Position numbers and translations under genes: made by a program
Part shown: piece by piece, positions 8,504 to 17,578 of the stretch
Layout of the letters: every line of letters starts with the position of its first letter
Numbering within the stretch: the stretch's first letter is position 1
Assembly: GCF_000373645.1 (NCBI RefSeq)
Contig: NZ_KB892013.1
Location: forward strand, 412,722 to 476,721
Direction of reading: 5' to 3'
Source: Streptomyces sp. ATexAB-D23
GTDB lineage: Bacteria; Actinomycetota; Actinomycetes; Streptomycetales; Streptomycetaceae
Length of the DNA stretch: 64,000 nucleotides
The notes under the pieces: generated by a model
Told to the model about the DNA's origin: nothing
The model's input: only the letters and a program-made list of their open reading frames with translations
The model's database searches: none

Positions 8504-8743
8504 CTACTTGGGCCGCCTGCGGAAGAGGTAGGCGCCGCACGCCATGCCCGCCACGAACATCACGACCAGCCACACGTAGAGCGGCGCGGTCACCAGCGGG
8601 ACGATGAGGCGGACCTTGACGTCCTTCGTGTTCTCGGCGATGAACACGACCGACAGAACCGCGATGACGAGGACCAGAATGCGGCCGGGGGTGAACGCCC
8701 CGCTGCCGCTCTTCCCGCTGCTCGACACGTCCTTCGGACTCAT
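8504..8743 (-). CDS. LapA/DUF1049-like small membrane protein
   Basis: 79 residues with two hydrophobic helices (about 20-38 and 50-70) around a polar loop (ENTKDVKVRLI), and a C-terminal RRRPK. This is the lipopolysaccharide-assembly LapA (DUF1049) pattern; in LPS-lacking actinomycetes the role is unknown, probably an inner-membrane scaffold. ATG at 8743; the 127 bases upstream hold its promoter. Confidence 0.8.
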   Translation of the reverse strand: MSPKDVSSSGKSGSGAFTPGRILVLVIAVLSVVFIAENTKDVKVRLIVPLVTAPLYVWLVVMFVAGMACGAYLFRRRPK

Positions 8744-8870
8744 GAGCAGCCCCTTTCCCGGCCCCGGTACGGCCGTCGCCCGGGGCTCCAGGATGGCTCC
8801 GCCGCCGCCCCGGCAGGCACTGATGTTCGACCATTCGGGTGATGGGGCGGTGGGAGCGGCAGCGGACCGC

Positions 8871-9815
8871 TCAGAGCAGGGCGGGCACCTCCGCCGTGAG
8901 GGTGGCCGGGCCGCCGTCCGCGGGGGCGTCGAGCACCGCCGGCACGCCGAGCGGAATGGTCAGCCCGGTCGGTCCGTGCCCGAAGCCGAGCTCCTCGACG
9001 ACCGGAACACCCAGCGCCCCGAGCCGGTCCGCGAGCACCGCCCGCACCTTCTCGTACGGTCCGCACCCGGCCCAGGACCCGCAGGCCACCCCGGCGACGC
9101 CGTCGAGCGCCCCGGCCCGCAGCAGCTGCGTGAGGATGCGGTCGAGGCTGTACGGGTCCTCGGTGGTGTCCTCGATGACGAGCAGCCCGCCCCGGGCCGA
9201 GGCACGGGCGTCCGGGGTGCCGAGGCCGGCGGCGAGCAGGCTGACACAGCCGCCGTACGTGATGCCGCGCGCCCGGCCGGGGACGAGCGCCCGCGCATCC
9301 TCAAGTCCCAGTGTCCGCACGGTCTCCGGCTCGAACAGGGTGGCCCGCAGGGACTCCTGGGTGCGCGGGTCCTTGAGGAAGGCGTCCGTCCCCACCATGG
9401 GCCCGTGCAGGGTGGCGAACCCGGCCCGCAGCGCGAACGCCTCGTGGAGCGCGGTGATGTCGCTGTAGCCGACGAACACCTTGGGCCCGGCCTCGCGCAC
9501 GGCCGCCCAGTCCACCAGGTCGACCATGCGGTGCGCCCCGTAGCCGCCCCGCGCGCAGATCACCGCCTCGACGGACGGGTCGCACCAGGCGTCGCCGAGG
9601 TCCCGGGCACGCCCCTCGTCCGTACCGGCGAGGTAGTCCAACTCCCGGTGCACGTCGAGCACATGGGGCATCGGCACGGGGTCGAGACCCCAGCCGCGCA
9701 GGATGTCGAGTCCGGGTTCCAGGCGGTCGGCGGCCACGGGTCCGCTCGGGGACACGACGGCGACCCTGGAGCCTGTGCGCAGCCGGGCGGGGCGGGCCGG
9801 CGGGGCGAGGGTCAC
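8871..9815 (-). CDS. S66-family LD-carboxypeptidase
   Basis: 314 residues, no signal peptide. It has the S66 catalytic elements: nucleophile Ser in GYSDITALHEAF (about 115), the Glu in LLVIEDTTEDPYSLDR, and a late His in FGHGPTGLTIPLG. The family includes LdcA, which removes the terminal D-Ala from murein tetrapeptides during cell-wall recycling, and MccF-type self-immunity enzymes. GTG start at 9815; the GTGA overlap with the S9 stop codon indicates translational coupling. It is the last gene of a four-peptidase operon. Confidence 0.88.
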   Translation of the reverse strand: MTLAPPARPARLRTGSRVAVVSPSGPVAADRLEPGLDILRGWGLDPVPMPHVLDVHRELDYLAGTDEGRARDLGDAWCDPSVEAVICARGGYGAHRMVDLVDWAAVREAGPKVFVGYSDITALHEAFALRAGFATLHGPMVGTDAFLKDPRTQESLRATLFEPETVRTLGLEDARALVPGRARGITYGGCVSLLAAGLGTPDARASARGGLLVIEDTTEDPYSLDRILTQLLRAGALDGVAGVACGSWAGCGPYEKVRAVLADRLGALGVPVVEELGFGHGPTGLTIPLGVPAVLDAPADGGPATLTAEVPALL

Positions 9816-11800
9816 TTCCTCAGCTCCAGGGCAACCACGTCCGGGCGGTCAAATCCGAACACCTGGGCGTACAGGGAGAGTTCCGACTCGATCGCGTCGA
9901 TCATGGTGTCGGCGCGCCGGAATCCGTGGCCCTCGCCCGGGTAGGTGCGGTAGGCGTGCGGGATGCCGCGCCCCTCGACGGCGGCGAGGAACCGCTCGCA
10001 CTGCACGGGCGGGCAGATCGGGTCGTCCTCGCCCTGGAGCAGCAGGAACGGCGCGGTGAGCCGGTCGGTGCGGGTCACCGGGGAGCGTTCGCGGTAGCGC
10101 TCGGGGACCTCGGCGAGCGGTCCCACCAGCGACTCCAGGTAGCGGGACTCGAAGTCGTGGGTCTCGTCGGTGCCCCAGCCGGTGAGGTCGAGGATGGGAT
10201 AGATGATGGTGCCGCAGGCGTAGACGTCGGTACCGGTCAGCGAGGCGGCGGTGGTCCAGCCTCCGGCACTGCCGCCCCGGACGGCGAGCCGTCGCGGGTC
10301 GGCGGTGCCTTCGGCCGCGAGCGCCCCGGCGACGGCGGCGCAGTCCTCCACGTCCACGACGCCCCACTGCTCGCGCAGCCGGTTGCGGTAGGCCCTGCCG
10401 TATCCGGTGGAGCCGCCGTAGTTGACCTCGGCGACGCCGATGCCGCGTGAGGTGAAGTAGGCGATCTCCAGGTCGAGGACGAGTGCGGCGTGGCTGGTGG
10501 GGCCGCCGTGGGCCCACACCACGTAGGGCGGCAGCTCGCCGTCGGGGCCGGTGCGGTCGGGGTTGCGCGGCGGGTAGACCTGGGCGTGGATCTCGCGTCC
10601 GCCGGGTCCGGTGAAGGTGCGGACGACGGGTTCGGGGTAGTACGCGGGGTCGACCGCGTCCTCGTGCGGGGCGCCGATGATCCGGGTGTGCCCGGTCGCC
10701 GTGTCCAGCTCCACGATCTCGTACGCGCTGTGCGGGCCCGCGGCGACGCCGACGACCCGGCTGCCCTGCACGGTGAGGGTGGGGGCCCACTCGGTCCAGG
10801 GTCCGGCGATGTCCACCAGGTCGCCGGTCTCCGGGTCAAGGATGCCGAGCGTCGTGGTGCCCCTGCCGTGGAGGGTGGCGATCAGTCCGTTCTCCAGAGG
10901 GCGGAACCAGACGAGCCCGACCTTCCACAGCCCGGCGGCGAACTCCTCCTCGCGGGGGCAGAGCGCGACCGGCTCGCCGCCGTCCGGGGCGAGGCGGTAG
11001 AGATTCCACCAGCCGCCGCGGTCGCTCGCCAGGAGCAGGTGCCCGTCCGCGGTCCACTGGATCTGCGGCACGGACTCGTCGGGGCCGCCGATGAGGGTGC
11101 GGGCGCCGTGGAAGGTGCCGTCGTCCGCGATGTCGGCGACCACCACCTCGGTGCCGTCCCAGGGCATGAGCGGGTGGTCCCAGCCGATCCAGGCGGCGCG
11201 CCGCCCGTCGGGCGAGACCTCCGGTCCGGTGACGAACCGGTGCCGCTCCGGGCTGAGTTCGCGCACGGCGGACCGGTCGCCGGCCGCCGATCCGTCCAGT
11301 GGTACGGCGGCGATGACGCGGCGCAGTTCGGTGGGCGCGTCGCCGGTGAACTCCTCCAGGACGCACCAGACCTCACCGGCCGGGCCCCGGTCCGGGTGCA
11401 GGCGCGGGTCGACCCAGCGCAGTCCGCCGCCGACCGCGGAGACGGGGGTGAGCGGCCACGGCTCGCGGGCGCCGTCGGGCTCGTAGGCGTACAGCCGCTG
11501 GTCGTCGAAGTGGACGAAGACGATCAGCGGGCCGCCCTCGGCCCGTCCGGTGCCGGCCCAGGGCTGTCCGCCGTATTCGATGACGCGGCTGCGGACGTTC
11601 CAGGGGGCGGGCAGTTCGGTGGTGGTGCCGTCCGCCGTCCGGCGGACCAGGGCGCGCCGGCCGGCTTCGGCCGGGCGCGGTTCCGTCCACCACAGCTCGT
11701 CGCCGACCGCGCCGGCGTACTCGGGACGGCCGTCGTGGGAGGCGGCCAGCGCGGCGTCGATCGGCGAGGGCCAGCTTCCGTGGGCCTGTGTGGATGCCAT
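9812..11800 (-). CDS. S9-family prolyl-oligopeptidase-type peptidase
   Basis: 662 residues, cytosolic. A seven-bladed beta-propeller (about 1-390; blades marked by PEVSPDGRRAAWIGWD and IQWTADGHLLLASDRGG) caps an alpha/beta-hydrolase domain (about 400-662). The triad is Ser in GGSAGGWT, Asp in LLLQGEDDPICPP and His in PGEGHGFR. Members cleave short peptides (acylaminoacyl, dipeptidyl or oligopeptidase activity); the exact specificity is not evident. Third gene of the operon, 24 bases after the M20 stop. Confidence 0.9.
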   Translation of the reverse strand: MASTQAHGSWPSPIDAALAASHDGRPEYAGAVGDELWWTEPRPAEAGRRALVRRTADGTTTELPAPWNVRSRVIEYGGQPWAGTGRAEGGPLIVFVHFDDQRLYAYEPDGAREPWPLTPVSAVGGGLRWVDPRLHPDRGPAGEVWCVLEEFTGDAPTELRRVIAAVPLDGSAAGDRSAVRELSPERHRFVTGPEVSPDGRRAAWIGWDHPLMPWDGTEVVVADIADDGTFHGARTLIGGPDESVPQIQWTADGHLLLASDRGGWWNLYRLAPDGGEPVALCPREEEFAAGLWKVGLVWFRPLENGLIATLHGRGTTTLGILDPETGDLVDIAGPWTEWAPTLTVQGSRVVGVAAGPHSAYEIVELDTATGHTRIIGAPHEDAVDPAYYPEPVVRTFTGPGGREIHAQVYPPRNPDRTGPDGELPPYVVWAHGGPTSHAALVLDLEIAYFTSRGIGVAEVNYGGSTGYGRAYRNRLREQWGVVDVEDCAAVAGALAAEGTADPRRLAVRGGSAGGWTTAASLTGTDVYACGTIIYPILDLTGWGTDETHDFESRYLESLVGPLAEVPERYRERSPVTRTDRLTAPFLLLQGEDDPICPPVQCERFLAAVEGRGIPHAYRTYPGEGHGFRRADTMIDAIESELSLYAQVFGFDRPDVVALELRK

Positions 11801-11824
11801 GTGTGTGAGTCTCCCCCGGCGGGT

Positions 11825-13168
11825 TCAGGCGGTGCGCAGATAGTGGTCCAGGACCCGGACGCCGAAGTGCAGGGCGTCGACGGGGACGCGCTCGTCCACG
11901 CCGTGGAAGAGGGCCTGGTAGTCGAAGCCGACAGGCAGTTTCAGCGGCGAGAATCCGTAGCCGGTGATGCCGAGCCGGGAGAACTGCTTGGCGTCGGTGC
12001 CGCCCGACATGCAGTACGGCACGACGTGCCCCTCGGGGTCGAACCGCTCGATGGCGGCCCGGAGTTTGGCGTACGTGGGTGAGTCGACGGGGGCCTGGAG
12101 GGCGACCTCCTGGTGGTGGAACTCCCAGTCGACCGTGGGCCCGGTGAGCCGGTCCAGCGTGGTCCGGAACTCCTCCTCGCCGCCGGGGACGGTCCGCCCG
12201 TCGATGTAGGCGGTGGCATGGCCCGGGATGACGTTGACCTTGTAACCGGCCTCCAGCATCGTCGGGTTGGAGCTGTTGCGGACGGTCGGGGCGACGAGGG
12301 CGGCGGCAGGTCCGATCTTGCCGAGGAGTTCGTCGACGTCGAAGCCGGGGGCGTCGAGGTCGGGGTGGATGCCGTGGAGCGCGGCGATCTCGGTGAGGGC
12401 CGCGCGGACCGTCGGGGTGAGGCGGACCGGCCACTCGTGCTCGCCGATTCGGGCGACGGCGGCGGCGACCGCGCTGACGGCGTTGGCCCGGTTGACCTTG
12501 GAGCCGTGGCCGGCCTTGCCGTGGGCGGTGAGCTTGAGCCATCCGGTGCCGCGCTCGCCGGCCGCGATGGGGTAGAGCGGCATGCGGGGCCCGGCGTGGA
12601 AGGTGAAGGCGCCGGATTCGCTGATGCCCTCCGTACACCCTTCGAAGAGCGCGGCGTGCTGGTCGGCGAGGAAGCCGGAGCCGTCGTCGGCGCTGGCCTC
12701 CTCGTCGGCGGTGTACGCGATCACGATGTCGCGGCGGGGGCGGATGCCGGCCCGTGCCCAGTACCGGACGACGGCCAGGACCATCGCGTCCATGTTCTTC
12801 ATGTCGATGGCACCGCGCCCCCAGACGGTGCCGTCGCGCACCTCGCCGGAGAAGGGGTGCACGGTCCAGTCGGCGGCCTCGGCGGGCACCACGTCCAGAT
12901 GGCCGTGGACCAGGAGCGCGGGGGCGCTGGGGTCGGTGCCGGGAATCCGGGCGACCACGTTGGTGCGGCCGGGGGTGCGCTCCAGGAGCGCGGGTTCGAG
13001 TCCGGTGGCGGCGAGGCGCTCGGCGACGTACTCGGCGGCGGGACGTTCGCGGCAGTCGCCGTCGCCCCGGTTGGTGGTGTCGATGCGGATCAGTTCGGAG
13101 GTGAACGTCACCGATTCGTCGAGCGCGAGGCCGTCGACGGAGTCCTGGGGGGCGGTGGCCTCAGCCAT
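11825..13168 (-). CDS. M20/M25/M40-family metallopeptidase
   Basis: 447 residues. The di-zinc site shows as HGHLDVVP, WGRGAIDMKN and ADEEASADDGSG in M20 order, with a dimerisation insert (about 195-310) between two halves of the catalytic domain and a late metal-ligand His near the C-terminus. M20 enzymes hydrolyse dipeptides or N-acyl amino acids. Start ATG at 13168 overlaps the M55 stop by 8 bases, indicating coupling. It may process dipeptides released by its operon partners. Confidence 0.9.
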   Translation of the reverse strand: MAEATAPQDSVDGLALDESVTFTSELIRIDTTNRGDGDCRERPAAEYVAERLAATGLEPALLERTPGRTNVVARIPGTDPSAPALLVHGHLDVVPAEAADWTVHPFSGEVRDGTVWGRGAIDMKNMDAMVLAVVRYWARAGIRPRRDIVIAYTADEEASADDGSGFLADQHAALFEGCTEGISESGAFTFHAGPRMPLYPIAAGERGTGWLKLTAHGKAGHGSKVNRANAVSAVAAAVARIGEHEWPVRLTPTVRAALTEIAALHGIHPDLDAPGFDVDELLGKIGPAAALVAPTVRNSSNPTMLEAGYKVNVIPGHATAYIDGRTVPGGEEEFRTTLDRLTGPTVDWEFHHQEVALQAPVDSPTYAKLRAAIERFDPEGHVVPYCMSGGTDAKQFSRLGITGYGFSPLKLPVGFDYQALFHGVDERVPVDALHFGVRVLDHYLRTA

Positions 13169-13994
13169 ACTGTTCCTCCACGGCGGCCGACACGATCGTC
13201 GTCACCGCCTTGAACGTGCGGATACCTTCGTACATCGTCGCGCTGGTGTACGCGACACGCCTCTCGCCGCTCGGCCCGACACCGGGGACGACGGTGGCCG
13301 CCGCGGCCAGGTGCTCGGCGTCGAACTCCAGCTCCACGGTGAACGGGCCGCCCTCGACCGGCGGGTACCGGCCGGCCAGCGGGACGGCCTGCTGGGCGGC
13401 GGCCCGGATGTCGGCGGCGGTGCGGGCGGGGGTGCGGCAGACGGCGGCGTAGCGCGACACGTGGTCCTTGACGGCGACCTTCCGCGCGTCGGGGGCGTAC
13501 CCCTCGGCGTCCACGCAGGTCAGGTCGTCCCCGGTGACGAGGACGACGGGAACGCCGTACTCGGCGGCGACATGGGCGTTGAGCAGCCCCTCGCTCGCCC
13601 GGACGCCGTTCAGCCAGACCCCGGTGATGGAGTTGGCGAGGTAGGTGTGGGCGAGGACGCCTTCCGTGCCGGCGCCCGTGTGGTAGCCGATGAAGGCGAC
13701 GGCGTCGACGTCCCCGTGCTGGATGCCCTCGACCATGCTGAGCGACTTGTGCTTGCCGGTGAGCATCTGGACGCGGTCGTCCAGCTTCTCCAGCAGGAGG
13801 TTGCGCATGGTCCAGTGGGCCTCGTTGATCAGCACCTCGTCCGCTCCCCCGTCGTAGAAGCCGAGGGCGGCGGCGTTGACGTCGGAGGTGAACAGGGAGC
13901 GGCACCGCTCCCACTGCGGCGTGCCGGGCAGCACGTCGGCCGGCCAGGTCACGCCGGTGGCGCCTTCCATGTCTGCGCTGACGAGGATCTTCAT
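13161..13994 (-). CDS. M55-family D-aminopeptidase (DppA-like)
   Basis: 277 residues. Starts MKILVSADMEGATGV, the DMEG pair being zinc ligands in Bacillus DppA, followed by LINEAHW, a GYHTGAG loop holding further His ligands, and an EGLLNAHVAAEYGVPV helix. DppA-type enzymes release N-terminal D-amino acids (D-Ala) from peptides, a step in using cell-wall or D-peptide material. ATG at 13994 is preferred to an upstream extension lacking conservation. First gene of the peptidase operon; it precedes the M20 gene with 8 bases overlap. Confidence 0.9.
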   Translation of the reverse strand: MKILVSADMEGATGVTWPADVLPGTPQWERCRSLFTSDVNAAALGFYDGGADEVLINEAHWTMRNLLLEKLDDRVQMLTGKHKSLSMVEGIQHGDVDAVAFIGYHTGAGTEGVLAHTYLANSITGVWLNGVRASEGLLNAHVAAEYGVPVVLVTGDDLTCVDAEGYAPDARKVAVKDHVSRYAAVCRTPARTAADIRAAAQQAVPLAGRYPPVEGGPFTVELEFDAEHLAAAATVVPGVGPSGERRVAYTSATMYEGIRTFKAVTTIVSAAVEEQYG

Positions 13995-14099
13995 GCGGCA
14001 ACACGGTACGCGCCGCAGAACGCGCAGGCCAGGGCTGCCGGGACCTCCACAGGTCCATTCCAATGACGGCCCCGGCGGCCGTGCGGGCCCGGCGGACGA

Positions 14100-15077
14100 T
14101 CAGTCGGCGACGCGCAGGAGGAGCTTGCCCGTGGAGGTGCGTCCCTCCATCAGCCGGTGGGCGTCGGCTGCGTCCCGCAGGGCGAACTCCGCCGTCACCG
14201 GGAGCGTCACCCGGCCGTCGGCGACCGTGCGGAAGGCGCGTGCGGCGAGGGCGCGCAGGACGGCGGGGTCGGACTGCGCGAGGCTGAGGATCGAGAAGCC
14301 GGCGACCGACCGGCCGCCCGGGTAGAGCTCGGGCTGCCCGACCTGCCAGGGCGCGCCCCCGCCCGCGTTGCCGAAGGAGACCAGGCGTCCGAAGACCGCG
14401 AGCGCGTCGAGGCCGCGTCGCAGGGTGTCACCGCCGACCGGGTCGAGCACCAGGTCGACGCCCCGGCCGCCCGTGGCGCGGCGGACCTCGTCGGGGAAGG
14501 TGTCGCCGACGAACACCTCGTCGTAGCCGTGGCCGAGGGCGTACGCGGCCTTGGCGGCCGAGGACACCACGCCGTACACGGCTCCGGCGCCGGACGCGTG
14601 GGCCAGTTGTCCGGCGACCGTGCCGACGCCGCCGGCCGCGCCCTGCACCAGCACGGTCTCGCCGGCGCGCAGCCGGCCGATCTCGTGGAGCAGGGCGTGT
14701 GCGGTGGGCAGCACGGTGGGCAGGGTGGCCGCCGTGCGCAGGCCGATGCCGTCCGGGAGCGGGAAGACGGTGGCGGCGGGGGCCGTCACCACCTCCGCGT
14801 ATCCGCCGCCGGCCAGGAACGCGGCGACCTCCTGGCCGGGGCTCAGCCCCTCCACGCCCGCGCCGACGGCCCGGACGCGGCCGGAGATCTCCAGGCCGGG
14901 CACGAAGGGCAGCGACGGCACCCGGTAGCCCTCGGAACGGGCCTTGAGGTCCGCGAAGTTGACGCCCGCGTAGACGGCGTCGACGGTCACCTGTCCGGAG
15001 CCGGGTTCCGGCACGGGCTTCTCGGTGACGGTCAGCACCTCGGGCCCGCCGTACTTCTCGACTTCGACCGTACGCAT
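14100..15077 (-). CDS. MDR-family NADPH:quinone oxidoreductase
   Basis: 325 residues. Medium-chain dehydrogenase/reductase fold without the structural zinc Cys cluster: GroES-like domain (1-120), then a Rossmann domain with QGAAGGVGTVAGQLAH (about 145). Matches zeta-crystallin-type quinone reductases, which reduce quinones with NADPH and often answer to electrophile or oxidative stress. ATG 15077 (MRTVEVEKYGGPEVL) fits the family start. Divergent from an ArsR-type regulator across a region with repeated TCGAACACTCGG, so it is probably the regulator's target. Confidence 0.88.
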   Translation of the reverse strand: MRTVEVEKYGGPEVLTVTEKPVPEPGSGQVTVDAVYAGVNFADLKARSEGYRVPSLPFVPGLEISGRVRAVGAGVEGLSPGQEVAAFLAGGGYAEVVTAPAATVFPLPDGIGLRTAATLPTVLPTAHALLHEIGRLRAGETVLVQGAAGGVGTVAGQLAHASGAGAVYGVVSSAAKAAYALGHGYDEVFVGDTFPDEVRRATGGRGVDLVLDPVGGDTLRRGLDALAVFGRLVSFGNAGGGAPWQVGQPELYPGGRSVAGFSILSLAQSDPAVLRALAARAFRTVADGRVTLPVTAEFALRDAADAHRLMEGRTSTGKLLLRVAD

Positions 15078-15098
15078 GACAGACCGCCCCCTGGAGGT

Positions 15099-15152
15099 AG
15101 TGTTCAACGAAAATCGAACACTCGGACTGTAAGATATTCATCGAACACTCGG
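15099..15152. promoter_or_regulatory. Operator region shared by the MDR gene and arsR-type gene
   Basis: An inverted repeat AGTGTTC-N10-GAACACT (15099-15122), and the 12-mer TCGAACACTCGG repeated exactly at 15114-15125 and 15141-15152. Between the two copies is a candidate -10 TAAGAT (15130-15135) for the rightward regulator gene. The spacing suggests cooperative binding by dimers of the adjacent ArsR-family protein, shutting both divergent genes. Confidence 0.7.
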
Positions 15153-15183
15153 CAAGCGACCCGAACGGGAGACAGGAGGGGCC

Positions 15184-15525
15184 ATGGCCCAGCAGCCGGC
15201 GGGCGGCGGACACCGGCCCGCCCCCGTGCACACGGACCCCGCCCGGGTGACGACGCTCGCCGCCCTGTCGGCACTTGCCGACCCGGTCCGCCTCCAGCTG
15301 GTCCGCGAGCTGGCGCACTCCGAGGACTGGACGCGCACCTGCGGCAGCTTCGATGTCCCCGTCGGCAAGGCCGCGCTCAGCCACCACTTCTCGGTGCTGC
15401 GCGGAGCGGGCCTCGTCGAGCAGCGCGACGAGGGGCCCAAACGGGTCAACCGGCTGCGCCGCGCGGAGTTCGACGCCCGCTTCCCCGGCCTGCTGGAGCT
15501 GCTGCTGCGGCCGGACGAGGTCTGA
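15184..15525 (+). CDS. ArsR/HTH-type transcriptional regulator
   Basis: 113 residues with one winged helix: ALADPVRLQLVRELAH, recognition-helix segment KAALSHHFSVLRGAGLV and wing EQRDEGPKRVNRLR. There is no Cys-based metal site, so the trigger is probably not a metal; this helix-turn-helix resembles redox or small-molecule ArsR relatives. ATG at 15184 follows AGGAGGGG. Expected to repress itself and the divergent quinone reductase through the repeats at 15099-15152. Confidence 0.87.
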   Translation: MAQQPAGGGHRPAPVHTDPARVTTLAALSALADPVRLQLVRELAHSEDWTRTCGSFDVPVGKAALSHHFSVLRGAGLVEQRDEGPKRVNRLRRAEFDARFPGLLELLLRPDEV

Positions 15526-15556
15526 TCCTCACGACGCCCGGTCCGGCCGCCTGCGG

Positions 15557-16558
15557 TCAGCGCCGCTTGGCGCCCTTCAGCAGCTTCTCGATCCGGCCGA
15601 GCTCCTTGTCCGTGAACTCCAGGTTGCGCACGGCCTCGACGCTGTTCTCCAGCTGGGCGACGCTGCTCGCACCCACCACGGCGGAGGTGACGCGGCCGCC
15701 GCGCAGCACCCAGGCCAGGGCCATCTGGGCGAGGGACTGGCCGCGCGCGGAGGCCAGTTCGTTCAGTTCGCGCAGCCGCGCCACCAGGTCGGGGGTGACC
15801 GAGTCGGCCGACAGGAAGGGGCTGCTGCCCGCGGCGCGGGAGCCCTCCGGGATGCCCTGGAGGTAGCGGTCGGACAGGATGCCCTGCTCCAGCGGGGAGT
15901 AGGCGATGGAGCCGACGCCCAGCTCGTCCAGGGCCGTGAGCAGGCCGTCCTCGACCCAGCGGTCGAGCATCGAGTAGCGCGGCTGGTGGATGAGGAGCGG
16001 GGTGCCGAGGTCCTTCAGAATGCGCGCGGCCTCACGGGTCTGCTCGGGCGAGTAGTTGGAGACGCCGACGTAGAGCGCCTTGCCCTGCCGCACCGCCGAG
16101 TGGAGGGCCCCCATGGTCTCTTCGAGCGGGGTCTCGGGGTCGGGCCGGTGGGAGTAGAAGATGTCGACGTAGTCCAGGCCGAGCCGGGTGAGGCTCTGGT
16201 CCAGGGAGGCGAGGAGGTTCTTGCGCGACCCCCACTCGCCGTACGGGCCGTCCCACATCAGGTAGCCGGCCTTGGTGGAGACGACGATCTCGTCACGGTG
16301 GGCGGCGAAGTCCGTCGCCAGGGCGCGGCCCATCGCGCTCTCGGCGGAGCCGGGCGGCGGGCCGTAGTTGTTCGCCAGGTCGAAGTGGGTGATACCGAGG
16401 TCGAAGGCCCGGCGCAGGATCTCGCCCTGCGTCTGCGGTGTCCGGTCCCCGCCGAAGTTGTGCCACAGGCCGAGCGAGAGCGCCGGCAGCTTCAGGCCGC
16501 TGCGCCCGGTGCGCCGGTAGGGCATGTTCGCGTAGCGGTCGGCGGACGGGATGTACAT
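15557..16558 (-). CDS. Aldo/keto reductase, YghZ-like
   Basis: 333 residues, TIM-barrel NADPH oxidoreductase. The block RYANMPYRRTGRSGLKLPAL near the N-terminus and SLGLWHNFG are those of E. coli YghZ (L-glyceraldehyde-3-phosphate reductase) and its relatives. Catalytic Asp/Tyr sit in FDLANNYGPPPGSAE, the His in the DIFYSHRPDPETPLE strand. The likely role is detoxification of aldehydes such as methylglyoxal or L-glyceraldehyde 3-phosphate. ATG 16558 (MYIPSADRY) has GGAG upstream; a GTG four codons earlier is possible. Divergent from a LysR regulator. Confidence 0.9.
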   Translation of the reverse strand: MYIPSADRYANMPYRRTGRSGLKLPALSLGLWHNFGGDRTPQTQGEILRRAFDLGITHFDLANNYGPPPGSAESAMGRALATDFAAHRDEIVVSTKAGYLMWDGPYGEWGSRKNLLASLDQSLTRLGLDYVDIFYSHRPDPETPLEETMGALHSAVRQGKALYVGVSNYSPEQTREAARILKDLGTPLLIHQPRYSMLDRWVEDGLLTALDELGVGSIAYSPLEQGILSDRYLQGIPEGSRAAGSSPFLSADSVTPDLVARLRELNELASARGQSLAQMALAWVLRGGRVTSAVVGASSVAQLENSVEAVRNLEFTDKELGRIEKLLKGAKRR

Positions 16559-16641
16559 ACGAGGCTCCACGGGAGAGATGTTCCGGTTCGCCCGGTCGGG
16601 GAACGGGCACGTGTCCAGGCTCGCTCACATCGATCCAGCAG

Positions 16642-16664
16642 TCCAACAGGAGATTCCGCTTGGA
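16642..16664. promoter_or_regulatory. Candidate LysR-type binding site
   Basis: TCCAA-N13-TTGGA inverted repeat in the intergenic region between the aldo/keto reductase and the lysR-type gene, close to the LysR start. A -10 box TATATT follows at 16674-16679. Confidence 0.4.
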
Positions 16665-16687
16665 TTCAGGACCTATATTTCTCAATC

Positions 16688-17578
16688 ATGGAGTTGCGTC
16701 AGCTGGAACATTTCGTCGCGGTCGCCGAGGAACGGCATTTCACCCGGGCCGCCGAGCGGGTCGCCGTCTCGCAGTCCGGACTCTCCGCCTCCGTACGGGC
16801 GCTGGAGCAGGAGCTGCGGACGCCGCTGTTCAGCCGGACCACCCGCAGCGTACGGCTGACCGAGGCGGGGCGCGCCCTGCTGGTGGAGGCCGAGCGCACG
16901 CTGGCCGGGGTGCGGGCCGCGAAGGACGCCGTCGCCGCGGTACGCGGCCTGCTGCGCGGCACGCTGTCCGTGGGCGTGGAGCAGTGCGTGGCCGGGCTGC
17001 GGCTGCCCCGGCTGCTCGCCGCGTTCCACGGCGCGCATCCGCACATGGACATCCGGCTGCGCCAGGAGGGCACGGCGAAGCTGGTGGACGGGGTGGCGGG
17101 CGGGCGGCTCGACATCGCCTTCGCCGCGACGGTGAGCCCGGCCGGGTGGCGCGGGGAGCTGGTACCGCTGGCCCGGGAGCCGATGGTGCTGCTGTGCGCG
17201 CCGGGCCACCGGCTGGCGGCGGCGGACCGGGCCGGCTGGGCGGAGCTGGCCGACGAGCCGTTCATCGACTTCCACCCGGACTTCGGGCCGCGCCGCGCGG
17301 CCGACGCGGCGTTCACCGCGGCCGGTGCCCACCGCACGGTGGCCCTGGAGGTGACCGACGTCCACAGCCTGCTGGAGCTGGTGCACGAGCAGCTGGGGAT
17401 CGCGGTCGTGCCGCACCACTTCTCGCGGAAGCCCGAGGCGCGGGGTCTGGCGGCCGTGCGGCTCGACGGGCCGGACGAGGCGTTCTACGAGAGCGTCGTG
17501 GTCCTGCCCGAGGCGCGGGCCATGAGCCCGGGGGCGCGGGCCCTCATGGCGCTGGTACGGGAGGAGGCGGGGTCCTGA
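16688..17578 (+). CDS. LysR-family transcriptional regulator
   Basis: 296 residues. N-terminal winged HTH (1-60: MELRQLEHFVAVAEERHF, SQSGLSASVRALEQEL), then a two-lobe effector domain (about 90-290). Typical LTTR activator, probably acting on the divergent aldo/keto reductase; the ligand cannot be read from sequence. No Shine-Dalgarno precedes the ATG, and a TATATT box ends 8 bases upstream, so the mRNA may be leaderless. Confidence 0.9.
   Translation: MELRQLEHFVAVAEERHFTRAAERVAVSQSGLSASVRALEQELRTPLFSRTTRSVRLTEAGRALLVEAERTLAGVRAAKDAVAAVRGLLRGTLSVGVEQCVAGLRLPRLLAAFHGAHPHMDIRLRQEGTAKLVDGVAGGRLDIAFAATVSPAGWRGELVPLAREPMVLLCAPGHRLAAADRAGWAELADEPFIDFHPDFGPRRAADAAFTAAGAHRTVALEVTDVHSLLELVHEQLGIAVVPHHFSRKPEARGLAAVRLDGPDEAFYESVVVLPEARAMSPGARALMALVREEAGS

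Noticed and set aside
15099-15122. GTTC/GAAC repeat as an SOS box
   Set aside because: The half-sites are 10 bases apart, not 4, so LexA spacing fails; it fits the adjacent ArsR regulator better.
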